A DNA stretch of 64,000 nucleotides from Peptoniphilus_A sp022767005 (lineage in GTDB: Bacteria > Bacillota > Clostridia > Tissierellales > Peptoniphilaceae): assembly GCF_050315115.1 (NCBI RefSeq), contig NZ_JBNPOJ010000001.1, positions 1-64,000 on the forward strand. Direction: 5' to 3'. This document shows positions 7,627 through 17,081 of this stretch, piece after piece (position 1 is the first letter of the stretch; every line of letters starts with the position of its first letter). The notes under the pieces are model-generated. The model saw nothing but the letters and a program-made list of their open reading frames with translations, had not been told where the DNA came from and did no database searches. The position numbers were made by a program, and so were the translations under genes.

Positions 7627-8436
7627 TTAAATTAGCTGATTTACTCTCTTCTGAACCACTTTATAATCATATCCAGCTTGAGTTAACCTTCTTTTTCTTT
7701 CTGCTCCATTCCCCCATTTTCCACTTATAACCTCTTTTGCTAACTCATCGATTGTCTTCCCAACTGGATATACTATCTTACCATTAGCATCAAATACCTT
7801 TAATCTAAATCTATCGGCGCATCTTTTGGCATTATCTAAATTCTTAAATGCCCCCTTCTGGCTTTTAACATCAGACCAGTATTTTCTAACTCTATATAGT
7901 CCACCTATTGATTTACTAATAGTATTATTTCCTCTTAGTCTTTTATTGACTTCTCTTGCGATATATGGGAACTTACTGCCAAGGTATGGTCCAGGACAAT
8001 TTGTATTAGAATACCATTCATGCTTTTGAAGTACACCATCCTTACCTCCAGTATAGGTACAAGGATAGATTCCATTTCTCCTACAGATATCTGCAACTAA
8101 ATCAATTAGTCTATTTAAAACGTAATCAGAAACTAACCACTGAGGTCCTCTCGTAGAGTTTCCTACTTCAATTGTGACTGCTCTATTGTCACACCAAGAA
8201 GATGAGGTTGTCCATGGTCTGTTAGATTCATCTACTCCTAAAACAATGACTCCATCGGATCCTAAGTTATAGTTAGCTGATGCACGTCTTGACCTTGGTA
8301 CAAATACTCCAGCAAGATTTCTACCATTTATAACTCCTGCTGCATGGTGGATTGCTATTTTAGTAATCTTTTGATTTCTTCTTCCACTATGGTTTGGTGA
8401 AAGAATTCTTGCTTGTACTAATGGACTATTACTCAT
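7627..8436 (-). CDS. Endolysin: N-acetylmuramoyl-L-alanine amidase with CW_7 domain
   Basis: 269 residues, no signal peptide. Residues ~25-160 form an Amidase_2/PGRP domain: the zinc ligands are probably the His pair in AIHHAAG and the His and Cys in KHEWYSNTNCPGP. Residues ~225-269 (TIDELAKEVISGKWGNGAER then RLTQAGYDY and VQKRVN) are a Cpl-7/CW_7 cell-wall-binding repeat. It cuts the bond between MurNAc and L-Ala once the holin opens the membrane. It starts directly after the holin gene (8437) and is the last gene before the terminator at 7578-7614. The gene between amidase and CW_7 carries a sporulation-like SPOR-type patch (FKNLDNAKRCADRF), as often seen in such enzymes. Confidence 0.93.
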   Translation of the reverse strand: MSNSPLVQARILSPNHSGRRNQKITKIAIHHAAGVINGRNLAGVFVPRSRRASANYNLGSDGVIVLGVDESNRPWTTSSSWCDNRAVTIEVGNSTRGPQWLVSDYVLNRLIDLVADICRRNGIYPCTYTGGKDGVLQKHEWYSNTNCPGPYLGSKFPYIAREVNKRLRGNNTISKSIGGLYRVRKYWSDVKSQKGAFKNLDNAKRCADRFRLKVFDANGKIVYPVGKTIDELAKEVISGKWGNGAERKRRLTQAGYDYKVVQKRVNQLI

Positions 8437-8838
8437 TTATTTTTCCTCCTTGAATTGTTCTAATACTCTTTTTAATTTTTCTGGTACTGGCAATCCTAAA
8501 GCTACAGAATTTTCTAAAATAGAAAGCCCTTCATTTGCTATATAAAAAAAGATGATGGCTGTTCTTATCATTGTTCCATCACCTTTAATTAAATTTACAT
8601 CACATAGATTTGCTATCCCTACTACTATAAAAATCATTATCTTTTTTGCTATCCCTTTAAATCCTATGGAAGAGGATAACTTTCTTTCGACCCCTGCTCT
8701 TAAAACCCCTGTCAAATAGTCAGCTATTACAAAAGCAAGTAGTGTGTAAATAAAAGCATCTACACTTCCAAGATAAAATCCTAGGCAACCACCAATAGCT
8801 GTAAAGCATACTTTTAATATCTCTAAAAACTTATTCAT
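8437..8838 (-). CDS. Phage holin, toxin-secretion/phage lysis family
   Basis: 133 residues with three to four hydrophobic segments (about 8-25, 28-45, 65-82, 90-110) and the family pattern FVIADYLTGVLRA. A charged C-terminus ends the protein. This is the phage_holin_4 (TcdE-like) family. It forms membrane lesions that time lysis. It is placed between the tail gene and the endolysin, with a 1-bp gap to the first and none to the second. Confidence 0.9.
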   Translation of the reverse strand: MNKFLEILKVCFTAIGGCLGFYLGSVDAFIYTLLAFVIADYLTGVLRAGVERKLSSSIGFKGIAKKIMIFIVVGIANLCDVNLIKGDGTMIRTAIIFFYIANEGLSILENSVALGLPVPEKLKRVLEQFKEEK

Positions 8839-8839
8839 T

Positions 8840-10219
8840 TTATTCCTCCTCTGTTAATGTATACGTTATTTTCATTGTCTTATCTGCAGTTTTTAATATT
8901 GGGCTTGATAGGTTATTTATTGTTCCTAGATATGGGGTGTGTAGATACAATAGCTTATAAAATTTTTCTTCATATCCACCAAATCCTATAGCTAATGGAC
9001 CTATAGTTTTTACTTCCGTCATTAAATATTTTGGTAATTTACCATCATAACTAGGGTCATCCTTCACTATAACTTGATCGTTTTTATCTATAGCAAAATC
9101 AAATCCTAGAATATAATCACCCCAATTATATAAATAGTTGTATTCTCCCGAATATCTACTAATATCAACTTTTTTTCCCAATTCTATTATTGAAATATCT
9201 ACAGGATTATTTATGTTAATTTTATATACTTTATCTGTAGAATATTGGCCAATTACATAAAGGTATCCATTTTTAATGCAACAATAGCTATAACGATGAC
9301 AGTAACTACTTGTTTTTTTGTTGTACCTTCCTAAAGTAGGCAGACGTATACTATTTAAAGACCATACATCAGTTTTAGTAGAATAATCATCCTTATTAAT
9401 CTTTATTCTTACTAACTTTTCTCTTTTAGTTCCAAAGCCGTACCAATATCCATCCTCACCATCATAAAAACAAGTTTCATACCATTCATAGCATTGACTA
9501 AAAAATTCTGATACATCAATAATAATTTTCTCTTCTGTATAGTTAGCTTTACCATTAATAGAATCATCTAAACCAATACTTGTAAAAGGCACTTTCAATT
9601 TAATCAGCTCTATAGATTTTTCATCTATAGGCCAAATTGATACTAATGAATTATTTTCTAAATCCATCTCAACACAACCGTTAAAGCTGTCTGATAATTC
9701 TCGGTTATTATAAAAATAAGTCCTGTTTAGTAAAATAAAAGGATCTTTCCCATGAGTATCTCCGTAAAAGTATTTACCTCCCCTATAGTGTGTGAGGGCT
9801 AAAGATAATATCCTCCCATTAGCTTGAGATGTAGAAAAATCCCAAACAAACTTATGACCATTTTCAAGTTGGGTCGTTTCTGTTAAATTGGCTGATCCTC
9901 TTTTTAGAGCATCTGTCTGATTGACATCATTTGATGCAAAACCAATGATTTGATTATCCGATGGAGCAAATATTTTGTCTGGATCTTCTAACAGCTTGTC
10001 TTCAAAAAGTAAAATTCCTCCATAGCATTTTTTTGCTATTGGAAATATCTCTTTATCATATTCTGTTATTCTAGATTCTCCTATGGGATACATTAACCCC
10101 ATTGGATTAAGTCTTAGCAAATCCGGTACAGCATTTGTTATTAGGTTTTCTTCTTCATAAACCTCCTTCTTATTTGTCCTCACATCAGTTAGTTCGATGA
10201 TTGATTTACCCTTCAGCAT
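8840..10219 (-). CDS. Putative tail fibre or baseplate protein
   Basis: 459 residues, no recognised domain. The composition is rich in Tyr, Trp and Gly with beta-type repeats (for example YWYGFGTKRE, GYLYVIGQYSTD, YNYLYNWGDYILGFD), suggesting a beta-propeller or receptor-binding fold. The position after the tail-tip protein and before the holin is where host-recognition proteins lie in siphoviruses. It overlaps the tail-tip gene by 14 nt (ATG inside its 3' end). The function is inferred from place and composition only. Confidence 0.6.
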   Translation of the reverse strand: MLKGKSIIELTDVRTNKKEVYEEENLITNAVPDLLRLNPMGLMYPIGESRITEYDKEIFPIAKKCYGGILLFEDKLLEDPDKIFAPSDNQIIGFASNDVNQTDALKRGSANLTETTQLENGHKFVWDFSTSQANGRILSLALTHYRGGKYFYGDTHGKDPFILLNRTYFYNNRELSDSFNGCVEMDLENNSLVSIWPIDEKSIELIKLKVPFTSIGLDDSINGKANYTEEKIIIDVSEFFSQCYEWYETCFYDGEDGYWYGFGTKREKLVRIKINKDDYSTKTDVWSLNSIRLPTLGRYNKKTSSYCHRYSYCCIKNGYLYVIGQYSTDKVYKININNPVDISIIELGKKVDISRYSGEYNYLYNWGDYILGFDFAIDKNDQVIVKDDPSYDGKLPKYLMTEVKTIGPLAIGFGGYEEKFYKLLYLHTPYLGTINNLSSPILKTADKTMKITYTLTEEE

Positions 10220-12080
10220 TTGTTTCTTCCTCCTCTTCTTTTAATTCATAACTTAATTCTTCATTTAAGTTTCCTAACTTGAGACCCTCATATTTAAATC
10301 TTGCAACCTTCTCATTAAACATAATCGGCTTTGGAACTTGCCTTTCTACCACATATTCTTCTCCAAGCTTTCTAAGTAAAAATGAGTGCTCAAGTTTTAT
10401 CTTCTTCCAAGATTCATCAATCTTTAGCTTTCCATCCCAGCTTTCCGTTGATCCTAACGACTGTCCACTTATGGCAGCTATTGCATTATCTTTACCTATC
10501 ATAGCTTGCCCTGTTTCTAATCTTATAAGTACAGAGAAGGTGTTCATGGTATTTTCCTGCAACTTAGTTAATGGATAGAATAGATTTAGAATATGAGCTC
10601 CACTTAAGTAAGTCTCTTTTGGAATGTGGTGTTCAATCCTTGTATCGTTAAATACGTAATTTATAACTACTCTTGTTGGTATCTCTACACTTTCTATAAA
10701 CTCAAGTTCTTCTATTTCTTCCTTATCTTCAAACTTTGGTGGGTCATAAGACTTTCCTTCTTCAGTTAAAACTTCAACTTGTCTTTTCACTTTTCTGAAA
10801 ATCTTCCTAGGCTTTTCCTCAGTATCACAAATTATGTTTAACAGTATAGAAGCATTAAAAAGAGCCTCCGTTTCTTTATTGGAGGCAAATTCTATACGAA
10901 TTATTGGTGTGTCTGTAGTAGAAAGATTAAAGGCAGTATAATTGGAGTAGGCATGAACTACTAATTTTTCAGATTCAATCTGATTTAAAAGTCCAACTAT
11001 ATTTTTATCATTCTTACTTTTAGCCTTAGATAAATAGGGGTTTTTCCCAACTCCTAAAATCCTGTGCTTTCCATTTATCTTATATTCAATGTCAGTAATA
11101 AGCCCTTCAATTTTTTCTTCTTCGTAAGAAATAGCTATCCTATCTCCTACATCAAGGCTGGGGTCTCCTATTGTTACCATGTCAAAAGGTGTGTGATGAA
11201 TCTTACAAATTTCAGTAAGAAGAACCTCACACATTCTTTTTCTTTTTTCTGGAAGCCCTAATTGCATAAGTGGATTTATTCCAAGATTCATAGTTAAGCC
11301 ATCATCATTTTCTAAAGAATAGTATTCAGCTATTTTAGTCTTTGCATTCGTTGAGTTAATAGCTGTATATCTTGTCTTAAAATCTGATATTGATGAAGAA
11401 AATCTTTCTCTTGTTTTAATTTCAGTTGATATGCTTTCTGCATACTTCTTTAAAACCAACTTACCATCACGTGAAACCCCAGCAAAAGCACCAAGAGTCG
11501 ATGCTATATAGTGAATAAAGTCCCTGTAAGTTTCTATATCATGATCTTGATAAATTGCCAAAACTTCTTCACCATTAACAAAAGCTTTCACCTCATCTTC
11601 TGTCATACCTAGTTCTACCTTACACTTCTCACATGAAAGACTTAGTAATTCAAAGGCTGTGCCAAAGGTATCTGTTACTGGGAAATTCTTATCAAATCTA
11701 AGCATATAGTCATAACCTTTTAGTTCTAAAATTTTCTTAGACCTATTCGCCTCAGTAACATCAAAAATTCCCATTGGTATAGTTTCTATCTTTTCATTTT
11801 CTAATTCTTGATGGTAAAAAAGTTCTAGCTTTGAGTCCTCTAAAGAATACCTATCTATATTTGAAAAAAGACTAATTCCAAATTCTCCAGCATAAACCGT
11901 ACCTATTTCAAGTTCAGAAGATCCAGAGCATGAACGATGAATGTATCCAGATCCTTTTAAAATGTCATTATTTGTAAATTGAATGATTGTTTCATCTTTT
12001 AAGATGATATTTCCCGTCCAGTAAAATTTACGAGAGTTCTTTTTTATAACTATTTTATATTCATTGCTTGTTGGATACAT
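10206..12080 (-). CDS. Phage tail-tip / minor structural protein
   Basis: 624 residues from the ATG at 12080, which has GGAGGAG upstream and overlaps the stop codon of the preceding gene (TGATG); an in-frame ATG at 12113 is less likely. The first ~350 residues show the features of tail-associated (Tal/gp27-like) proteins: FYWTGNIILKDETIIQFTN, EGLITDIEYKINGKHRILGV. The C-terminal part (400-560) has repeated short beta-like segments. It would close the tail tube distal end and may carry fibres. No peptidase motif is visible. Confidence 0.75.
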   Translation of the reverse strand: MYPTSNEYKIVIKKNSRKFYWTGNIILKDETIIQFTNNDILKGSGYIHRSCSGSSELEIGTVYAGEFGISLFSNIDRYSLEDSKLELFYHQELENEKIETIPMGIFDVTEANRSKKILELKGYDYMLRFDKNFPVTDTFGTAFELLSLSCEKCKVELGMTEDEVKAFVNGEEVLAIYQDHDIETYRDFIHYIASTLGAFAGVSRDGKLVLKKYAESISTEIKTRERFSSSISDFKTRYTAINSTNAKTKIAEYYSLENDDGLTMNLGINPLMQLGLPEKRKRMCEVLLTEICKIHHTPFDMVTIGDPSLDVGDRIAISYEEEKIEGLITDIEYKINGKHRILGVGKNPYLSKAKSKNDKNIVGLLNQIESEKLVVHAYSNYTAFNLSTTDTPIIRIEFASNKETEALFNASILLNIICDTEEKPRKIFRKVKRQVEVLTEEGKSYDPPKFEDKEEIEELEFIESVEIPTRVVINYVFNDTRIEHHIPKETYLSGAHILNLFYPLTKLQENTMNTFSVLIRLETGQAMIGKDNAIAAISGQSLGSTESWDGKLKIDESWKKIKLEHSFLLRKLGEEYVVERQVPKPIMFNEKVARFKYEGLKLGNLNEELSYELKEEEEETNAEG

Positions 12081-12442
12081 CAGTACTCCTCCAATGAAAA
12101 AGATACTTCCCACAATCCCTTATAAGAAGTATCTTTTATTAATTTGACTTGAAACTTGTCCATATACATTTGTGTCTCTTTGAGTTCCAACGTTTCTGTA
12201 TCTAAGAATTTAACTTTAAGATTAGACTTGTTAGCAAGACCACTCAATATCTTCACAAGTTTAGGACTACAAGAAAAACTTACAGAAATACTCGCTACTT
12301 TATTTCTAACAATATCCCTCTGAATTGTACCTGCCTCTGTTTCTCCTCCAGTATCTGCCTCTATGTCTCTAAACTCCAAATCATAAGAATTTGGTAGAGG
12401 TAGGTCTACTCCTTCAATAATTAAATATGATTGATATTTCAT
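12080..12442 (-). CDS. Small tail protein, DUF6711-like
   Basis: 120 residues, all-beta by composition: IEGVDLPLPNSYDLEFRDIE, then a GTIQRDIVRNKVASISVSFS strand pair. Similar short proteins follow the tape measure gene in many Firmicutes siphophages (DUF6711, from memory) and link the tube to the tip. The ATG has GGAGG 12 nt upstream, a long spacing that is created by element E2 (12443-12546), which separates this gene from the tape measure. Confidence 0.7.
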   Translation of the reverse strand: MKYQSYLIIEGVDLPLPNSYDLEFRDIEADTGGETEAGTIQRDIVRNKVASISVSFSCSPKLVKILSGLANKSNLKVKFLDTETLELKETQMYMDKFQVKLIKDTSYKGLWEVSFSLEEY

Positions 12443-12546
12443 TATACGACTACACCTCCATTCACTGCGTCGCTTTGCTCCTTGTTCATGGGGTGAGACT
12501 GCATCTGACCTACCAACAAAATCACAGATTTTGAGTTAGGTCATTA
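12443..12546 (-). repeat. Tail-operon RNA-like element E2
   Basis: Minus strand: TAATGACCTAAC, a hairpin AAAATC-TGT-GATTTT, GGTAGGTCAGATG, then a second hairpin CACCCCAT/ATGGAGGTG with AAGGAGCAAAG in its loop region. The outer GACCTA/TAGGTC stem, GGTAGGTCAGATG and AAGGAGCRAAG are shared with E1 (17701-17812); the stems are not. It begins at the tape measure stop codon and supplies the GGAGG and ATG of the next gene. Confidence 0.6.
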
Positions 12547-15500
12547 TCTACCTCCACTCCTTAAATTCTTACGCATAGATGCATTAACAATAACTTCATC
12601 AAGGAGTGTGCCTCCAAGATAAACTGGTATAACTATATCTCCAGAATTTTCCGATTTTAAATTTATGTTTGCAAGTGCATCGGATATTTGTCTTCCTATA
12701 TCAATTCCATTTACAGTAGGTTCTTTATCGTGTCCCCCAATACCTAGAGATGATATATTGGGGCTTAAAACCAAATCACTTGCGACATTTTTCATTGAAG
12801 ATTGTACTAGTCTTCTGCTCTTTTCTATCCCCTTAGATAGACCTTCCATAAAATCAGGCATCCATGATTCGTAGTCAGTTAGTGGCCCAACATCTGGCAC
12901 AGAGAAGTGCAGGTAAGACCTAATAGTTGATGCTACATTCGATACAGCCGATGTAACATTGCTAATCGCACTTCTAATCCCTCTTGCAATTCCGTTAATC
13001 ATATCGGCTCCCCATGTATAAGCTTGAGATGCCAAATTCTTAATATGATTAACCGCATTATTAAATCCATTTCTAATAGTTGACTGAATATTTGACATGG
13101 TCGATGAAATACTTGATCTCATAGAATTAAATGCAGAAGATACTGCTGACTTTGCAGTATTCACTGCAGAGGAAATTGTCGACTTTATGGAATTCCAAGC
13201 AGATGAAACAAAGGTCTTAATATTATTCATTGTTGATGAGATAAAGGTCTTTATCCCATTCCAGATTGATTCAAGGACTGTCTTAATGGAAGTCAAGATA
13301 GTTTCAACAGTCGTTTTTATATTGGTCCAGGATGTAGAAATAAATTCTCTAATTGCAGTAATGACTGTTGTTAAAAACTCTTTTAGTCCATTCCAAATAG
13401 TCTCTACTTTTACTTTAATTGCATCAAGAACTGTTGAAATTAAAGTCTTAATACCTTCCCAAGTAGTCCTGATAAACTCACCAACTGCTGTAAATACTTC
13501 TGTAGTTGTAGTTGAAATAGCTGTCCATATATTAGTAAAAGTAGTTTGAATTCCCGTCCATAGGCTTGTAAAGAATTCTCCTAAACTTTGCCATAGACTC
13601 TTTGCTCCCTCAATAAAGGTATTCCAAGATTCAGTTAGAAAGGTAGTTATAGATGTCCAGATAGTATTCCATCCTTCAGAAAGTCCATTCCATAGGTTGG
13701 CAAAGAAGTCCTTGATGCCTTTCCAAGTAGTCTTAACACCTTCAATAAATCCAGACCAGAATTCTGATAGAAAACTTGTGATTTCAGTCCAGGTACTTGT
13801 CCATGAATCAGATATCCCTTGCCATAGGTTTACGAAGAATTCTTTTATTCCATTCCAAATGGCAACAGTTGATTCCTTAATAGTTTCCCATATGGAGATG
13901 ACCCCTTCTCTAAACCAGTCGCACTTCTTCCATAAAAGAACAAGACCAGCTATTACTGCACCAATAGCAATAGGAACAATCCCAATGGCTGATACTACTG
14001 CAGTAATTGCTGGTATAAGCGTACCTGTAAAGATTCCAACTATCTTAGTTATTCCTCCTACTATTAGAGGTCCTTTGGTCATAATAGTTCCTATTGACCA
14101 GATAAGTTTTCCTACAATCATAAGAACTGGACCAAGAGCAGCTATAAAAAGACCGATACCTGCAATAATACCTTTTACTGGTCCTGGAAGTGCATTAAGT
14201 CCATTTACCAGTTTTGTTAATATATCTACTGATTTTCTAACAGCAGGCATTAAAAGTTCTCCAAAGGATATGGCTAATTCTTCTAAGGCAGATTGTAAAA
14301 TCTTTAATTGACCAGCTAGGTTATCCTGCATAGTAGCAGCCATTTTTTCTGCTGTTCCATCTGCATTATAGATTGCATCACTCAAACTATTGTAGTCTTT
14401 CTCACTGGCATTTATGATTGCCAACATTCCAGACATGGCATTTTTACCAAATATCATGGATGCTGCTTGTGCTTTTTGAGTTCCATCTAAATTGGCAAAG
14501 GCAACTCTAAAGGTGCTTAGAGTTTCATCAAGTGAAAGGCCCTGTACATCTTCAATAGATAATCCCAACATGGACATTCCATTAATAACTTCTTTAGTTG
14601 GTGATGCGAGTCTTGTTAGTCCAGACCTTAAAGCTGTCCCTGCTTGTGAGCCTTTTATTCCTGCGTTAGCCATTAAACCTATAGCTACTGCTGTATCTTC
14701 AACTGAATAGCCAAGTGTCCCAGCAATAGGTGCAGCATATTTGAAGGTTTCACCCATTAATGAAACATTGGTATTGGCATTAGATGATGCAGCAGCAAGA
14801 ACATCAGCAAAGTGAGAAGAATCTTCTGCTTTTAAACCAAAGGCTGTAAGGGCATCTGTTACGATATCTGAAGTAGTAGCTAAGTCCTCACCACTAGCTG
14901 CAGCAAGGTTCATGACTCCTTCAATACCACTAATCATATCTTTACTTTTCCAACCAGCCATAGCCATGTAGTTCATAGCCTCTGCCGCTTCAGATGCTGA
15001 GAACTTTGTTTTGGCTCCCATTTCACGAGCCTTTTCCCTTAGGGCATCAAAGTCGGACCCTGTTGCACCAGATACTGCTTTTACCTTTGACATACCAGAA
15101 TCAAAATCTGATGCAGTCTTTACAGCTGCTACTCCAAGACCTGCTACTGCAAGAGATACTGGCATCATTTTTCTTCCCACGTTTTCTATATTTTGCCCTG
15201 TGTTTTGCCATTTTTCTCCAGTAATAGCTATGTTTTGAAGAGTCTGATTTGTGGTTGCCCCTTGCCTTTCTAGAGATTTAAGGGCTTGTTCTGTTTCAAT
15301 AATCTCTCGTTTAAGAGCATCATATTGCTCTTGTGAAATTCTACCTTCTGCAAGAGCCTGTTCAGCTTGTTTTTGTGCCTCTTTTAAAGATGTTAATTTG
15401 TTCTTTGTTTCTTCTAAGGTCTGTCCTAATAGCTTATGCTTTTGGGAGATAAGTTCTGTATTTCCAGGATCAAGTTTAAGAAGTTTATTGACATCACGCA

Positions 15501-15609
15501 GTTCCGATTGAGTATGTTTAATCTCCGTATTAACTTGTTTTAATGCAGTTTGAAGTTTGGTAGTATCCCCACCAATCTCAACAGTTATCCCTTTTATTCT
15601 ATTTGCCAA
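12544..15609 (-). CDS. Phage tail tape measure protein
   Basis: 1021 residues. Residues 1-130 are a coiled coil rich in Lys, Glu and Gln; ~150-440 form the TP901-type tape measure core (FDSGMSKVKAVSGATGSDF, EAAEAMNYMAMAGWKSKDM, LMANAGIKGSQAGTALRSGL). Residues ~470-560 hold several hydrophobic segments, and ~560-880 a long run of ~11- and 22-residue repeats with a Trp or Ile pair (W..I pattern). It sets tail length and is ejected with the DNA. SD-type AGGTGAG lies upstream. The terminator of the CPBP gene comes between this gene and its operon partners. Confidence 0.95.
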   Translation of the reverse strand: MANRIKGITVEIGGDTTKLQTALKQVNTEIKHTQSELRDVNKLLKLDPGNTELISQKHKLLGQTLEETKNKLTSLKEAQKQAEQALAEGRISQEQYDALKREIIETEQALKSLERQGATTNQTLQNIAITGEKWQNTGQNIENVGRKMMPVSLAVAGLGVAAVKTASDFDSGMSKVKAVSGATGSDFDALREKAREMGAKTKFSASEAAEAMNYMAMAGWKSKDMISGIEGVMNLAAASGEDLATTSDIVTDALTAFGLKAEDSSHFADVLAAASSNANTNVSLMGETFKYAAPIAGTLGYSVEDTAVAIGLMANAGIKGSQAGTALRSGLTRLASPTKEVINGMSMLGLSIEDVQGLSLDETLSTFRVAFANLDGTQKAQAASMIFGKNAMSGMLAIINASEKDYNSLSDAIYNADGTAEKMAATMQDNLAGQLKILQSALEELAISFGELLMPAVRKSVDILTKLVNGLNALPGPVKGIIAGIGLFIAALGPVLMIVGKLIWSIGTIMTKGPLIVGGITKIVGIFTGTLIPAITAVVSAIGIVPIAIGAVIAGLVLLWKKCDWFREGVISIWETIKESTVAIWNGIKEFFVNLWQGISDSWTSTWTEITSFLSEFWSGFIEGVKTTWKGIKDFFANLWNGLSEGWNTIWTSITTFLTESWNTFIEGAKSLWQSLGEFFTSLWTGIQTTFTNIWTAISTTTTEVFTAVGEFIRTTWEGIKTLISTVLDAIKVKVETIWNGLKEFLTTVITAIREFISTSWTNIKTTVETILTSIKTVLESIWNGIKTFISSTMNNIKTFVSSAWNSIKSTISSAVNTAKSAVSSAFNSMRSSISSTMSNIQSTIRNGFNNAVNHIKNLASQAYTWGADMINGIARGIRSAISNVTSAVSNVASTIRSYLHFSVPDVGPLTDYESWMPDFMEGLSKGIEKSRRLVQSSMKNVASDLVLSPNISSLGIGGHDKEPTVNGIDIGRQISDALANINLKSENSGDIVIPVYLGGTLLDEVIVNASMRKNLRSGGR

Positions 15610-15636
15610 TATCTCACCTCCTTAATTTTAGGCATC

Positions 15637-15665
15637 AAAAAAGCACCTACAAATTAGTAAGTGCT
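15637..15665 (-). terminator. Terminator of the CPBP gene
   Basis: Minus-strand stem AGCACTTAC/GTAGGTGCT (15657-15665 with 15642-15650), then TTTTTT. It is followed by ATGCC and the Shine-Dalgarno of the tape measure gene. Nearly the same GTAGGTGCTTTTTT occurs at the end of the ABC-F gene (22387-22413). Confidence 0.85.
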
Positions 15666-15694
15666 GTAAATATATTTTTTAGTTAAAATGAAGT

Positions 15695-16486
15695 TCACGC
15701 TTTCTTGGTGTTATTTTTATACCTTTTATAAAAAATTAACATTAGAATAATGTTTGTTATTAGAACGATAACACTCCCTTCTATCATACAATCTCCTCCA
15801 GATAAAATCTGATTTTTTGAAGGTGTCATTGTAATCAAGCTTGGATAATCGTCAGCTAATCTAACCCCTCCCAAAATAAGTCCACCTATTATATTCCATA
15901 TAGCATGGCTCATAGTAGGAGCTAAAATAGTACCTTCAGCTTCATATAAGAATGTAGTGAATAAACACATTGTTACAACATTCAACACAGGAATTATTCC
16001 TGCTTCAATAGTACCTCCATGCAACAATGAAAATATGACTGTGGTTACAACAATTGCAACTGGCAAATTATACTCTTTTTTTATAAGTTGATAAATGTAA
16101 CCTCTAACAAGAAGTTCTTGCATAATAACATTTATAAAGGCTGATATTATCCAAATCCATAACATAGGAACATTATTTATTTCAGTTATTTTCAAATAAT
16201 TAGTTAGTATAAGCAAGCCAGCAGAGAAGCCAAGCCATAAAATACCGACAAATATCCCCATGAGTAAACCTCTTAGCGAATTATCATTAATTGGAATTCT
16301 TAACTTTTGTTTCTCAATTCTAATAAAAAGCCAAGTTAATATAATTATAACTACTAAAGGAATTAACTCAGCGATAAATCTCCAAATAACAGGATTTTCG
16401 ACAGGAATATCTATCACAGTAGACAAGACTGCCCATACAATAAAAAATATTATTACTTTTGAAATTGTTAATATAGCTTTTTTCAT
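15695..16486 (-). CDS. CPBP-family intramembrane metalloprotease (cargo gene)
   Basis: 263 residues with about eight hydrophobic segments. The ABI/CPBP motifs are QELLVRG (usually EELxFRG, so the first Glu is Gln here), FSLLHGGT (FxxxH) and SHAIWN (HxxxN). Members process CAAX-like peptides or give immunity to bacteriocins; the substrate here is unknown. It is inserted between the tail chaperone and tape measure genes, where no such gene belongs, and has its own promoter (16524-16554) and terminator, the pattern of a moron expressed in the lysogen. The ATG at 16486 has GGAG upstream. The loss of one motif-1 Glu may lower activity. Confidence 0.85.
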   Translation of the reverse strand: MKKAILTISKVIIFFIVWAVLSTVIDIPVENPVIWRFIAELIPLVVIIILTWLFIRIEKQKLRIPINDNSLRGLLMGIFVGILWLGFSAGLLILTNYLKITEINNVPMLWIWIISAFINVIMQELLVRGYIYQLIKKEYNLPVAIVVTTVIFSLLHGGTIEAGIIPVLNVVTMCLFTTFLYEAEGTILAPTMSHAIWNIIGGLILGGVRLADDYPSLITMTPSKNQILSGGDCMIEGSVIVLITNIILMLIFYKRYKNNTKKA

Positions 16487-16523
16487 TAGCACACTCCGTA
16501 AATTCTAATCTTAATACTATACA

Positions 16524-16554
16524 ATTATACCATAAGTAGATTAAAACTTATCAA
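16524..16554 (-). promoter_or_regulatory. Promoter of the CPBP gene
   Basis: Minus-strand TGG-TATAAT extended -10 (16524-16529) and TTGATA (16549-16554) with a 19-bp spacer. The -35 lies in the last codons of the gpT frame. The long spacer is offset by the TG-type extended -10. Confidence 0.55.
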
Positions 16555-17079
16555 AGTCTTCTTGCGTAGCTACTTCCTTATATTTATAGTCATCATTATT
16601 CTTTTCTGTGAACATATCATTTACAAGTCCAATTGTTAGTAGGGATAAATCAGAAACAGAAAGACCAAGTTCTACTGCCCTTAATAGAAACAAGGGTGTA
16701 GTCATTGGTCTTTCTGTTGGTCTTACTTTTTTTTAGGAACTTCTTCCGACTTTATGTTAAGCCCCCATAATTCAATTAGCTGAGGTAGAATTTGATAAAT
16801 TGAAAAAGTTGAGAAATTATCTAACCATTCTTCTGGACTATCTGGCACAGATTTATCTCCATGTTTAGCCATTACATAGGCTATATTTTCAAAAAGTTCT
16901 AGTGAACCTATGTCAAGATTAGACTTATCCTCATCATTTTTCTTCATGGATTTTTCAAGTTTCATTAAGTCTTTGAAGATATCTCTTCCAAATTTAAGCC
17001 TATAGATTCTTGGGATAGCTGCTGATGCACGGAAAACAACTTCTTGCTCATCGATTTGAATTTTCTTCGTTAATGCCAT
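16541..17079 (-). CDS. Tail assembly chaperone gpGT, made by -1 frameshift
   Basis: The 118-residue gpG frame ends in ...PKKK-stop right after a run of eight A residues in the mRNA (plus positions 16727-16734). Slipping back one base continues as VRPTERPMTTPLFLLRAVEL and on to a stop at 16541-16543, adding about 60 residues. A G/GT pair with a slippery run just upstream of the tape measure gene is the rule in long-tailed phages, and the extension (GLSVSDLSLLTIGLVNDMF) has the composition of known T domains. The fusion would coat the tape measure protein while the tube assembles. The slip efficiency cannot be read. Confidence 0.8.
16723..17079 (-). CDS. Tail assembly chaperone gpG
   Basis: 118 residues: MALTKKIQIDEQEVVFRAS, then AIPRIYRLKFGRDIFKDLMKL, a typical start for tail chaperones of the phi13/Gp13-like group. 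It is the unshifted product of the frameshift gene. The start has AGGTAAATAA upstream and lies 2 bp after the tail tube stop. The ratio of G to GT is set at the A8 run. Confidence 0.85.
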   Translation of the reverse strand: MALTKKIQIDEQEVVFRASAAIPRIYRLKFGRDIFKDLMKLEKSMKKNDEDKSNLDIGSLELFENIAYVMAKHGDKSVPDSPEEWLDNFSTFSIYQILPQLIELWGLNIKSEEVPKKK

Positions 17080-17081
17080 AT

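Noticed and set aside
13097..14311. Long plus-strand open frames opposite the tape measure gene
   Set aside because: They mirror the repetitive codons of the tape measure gene, have no ribosome-binding sites and resemble no protein family.
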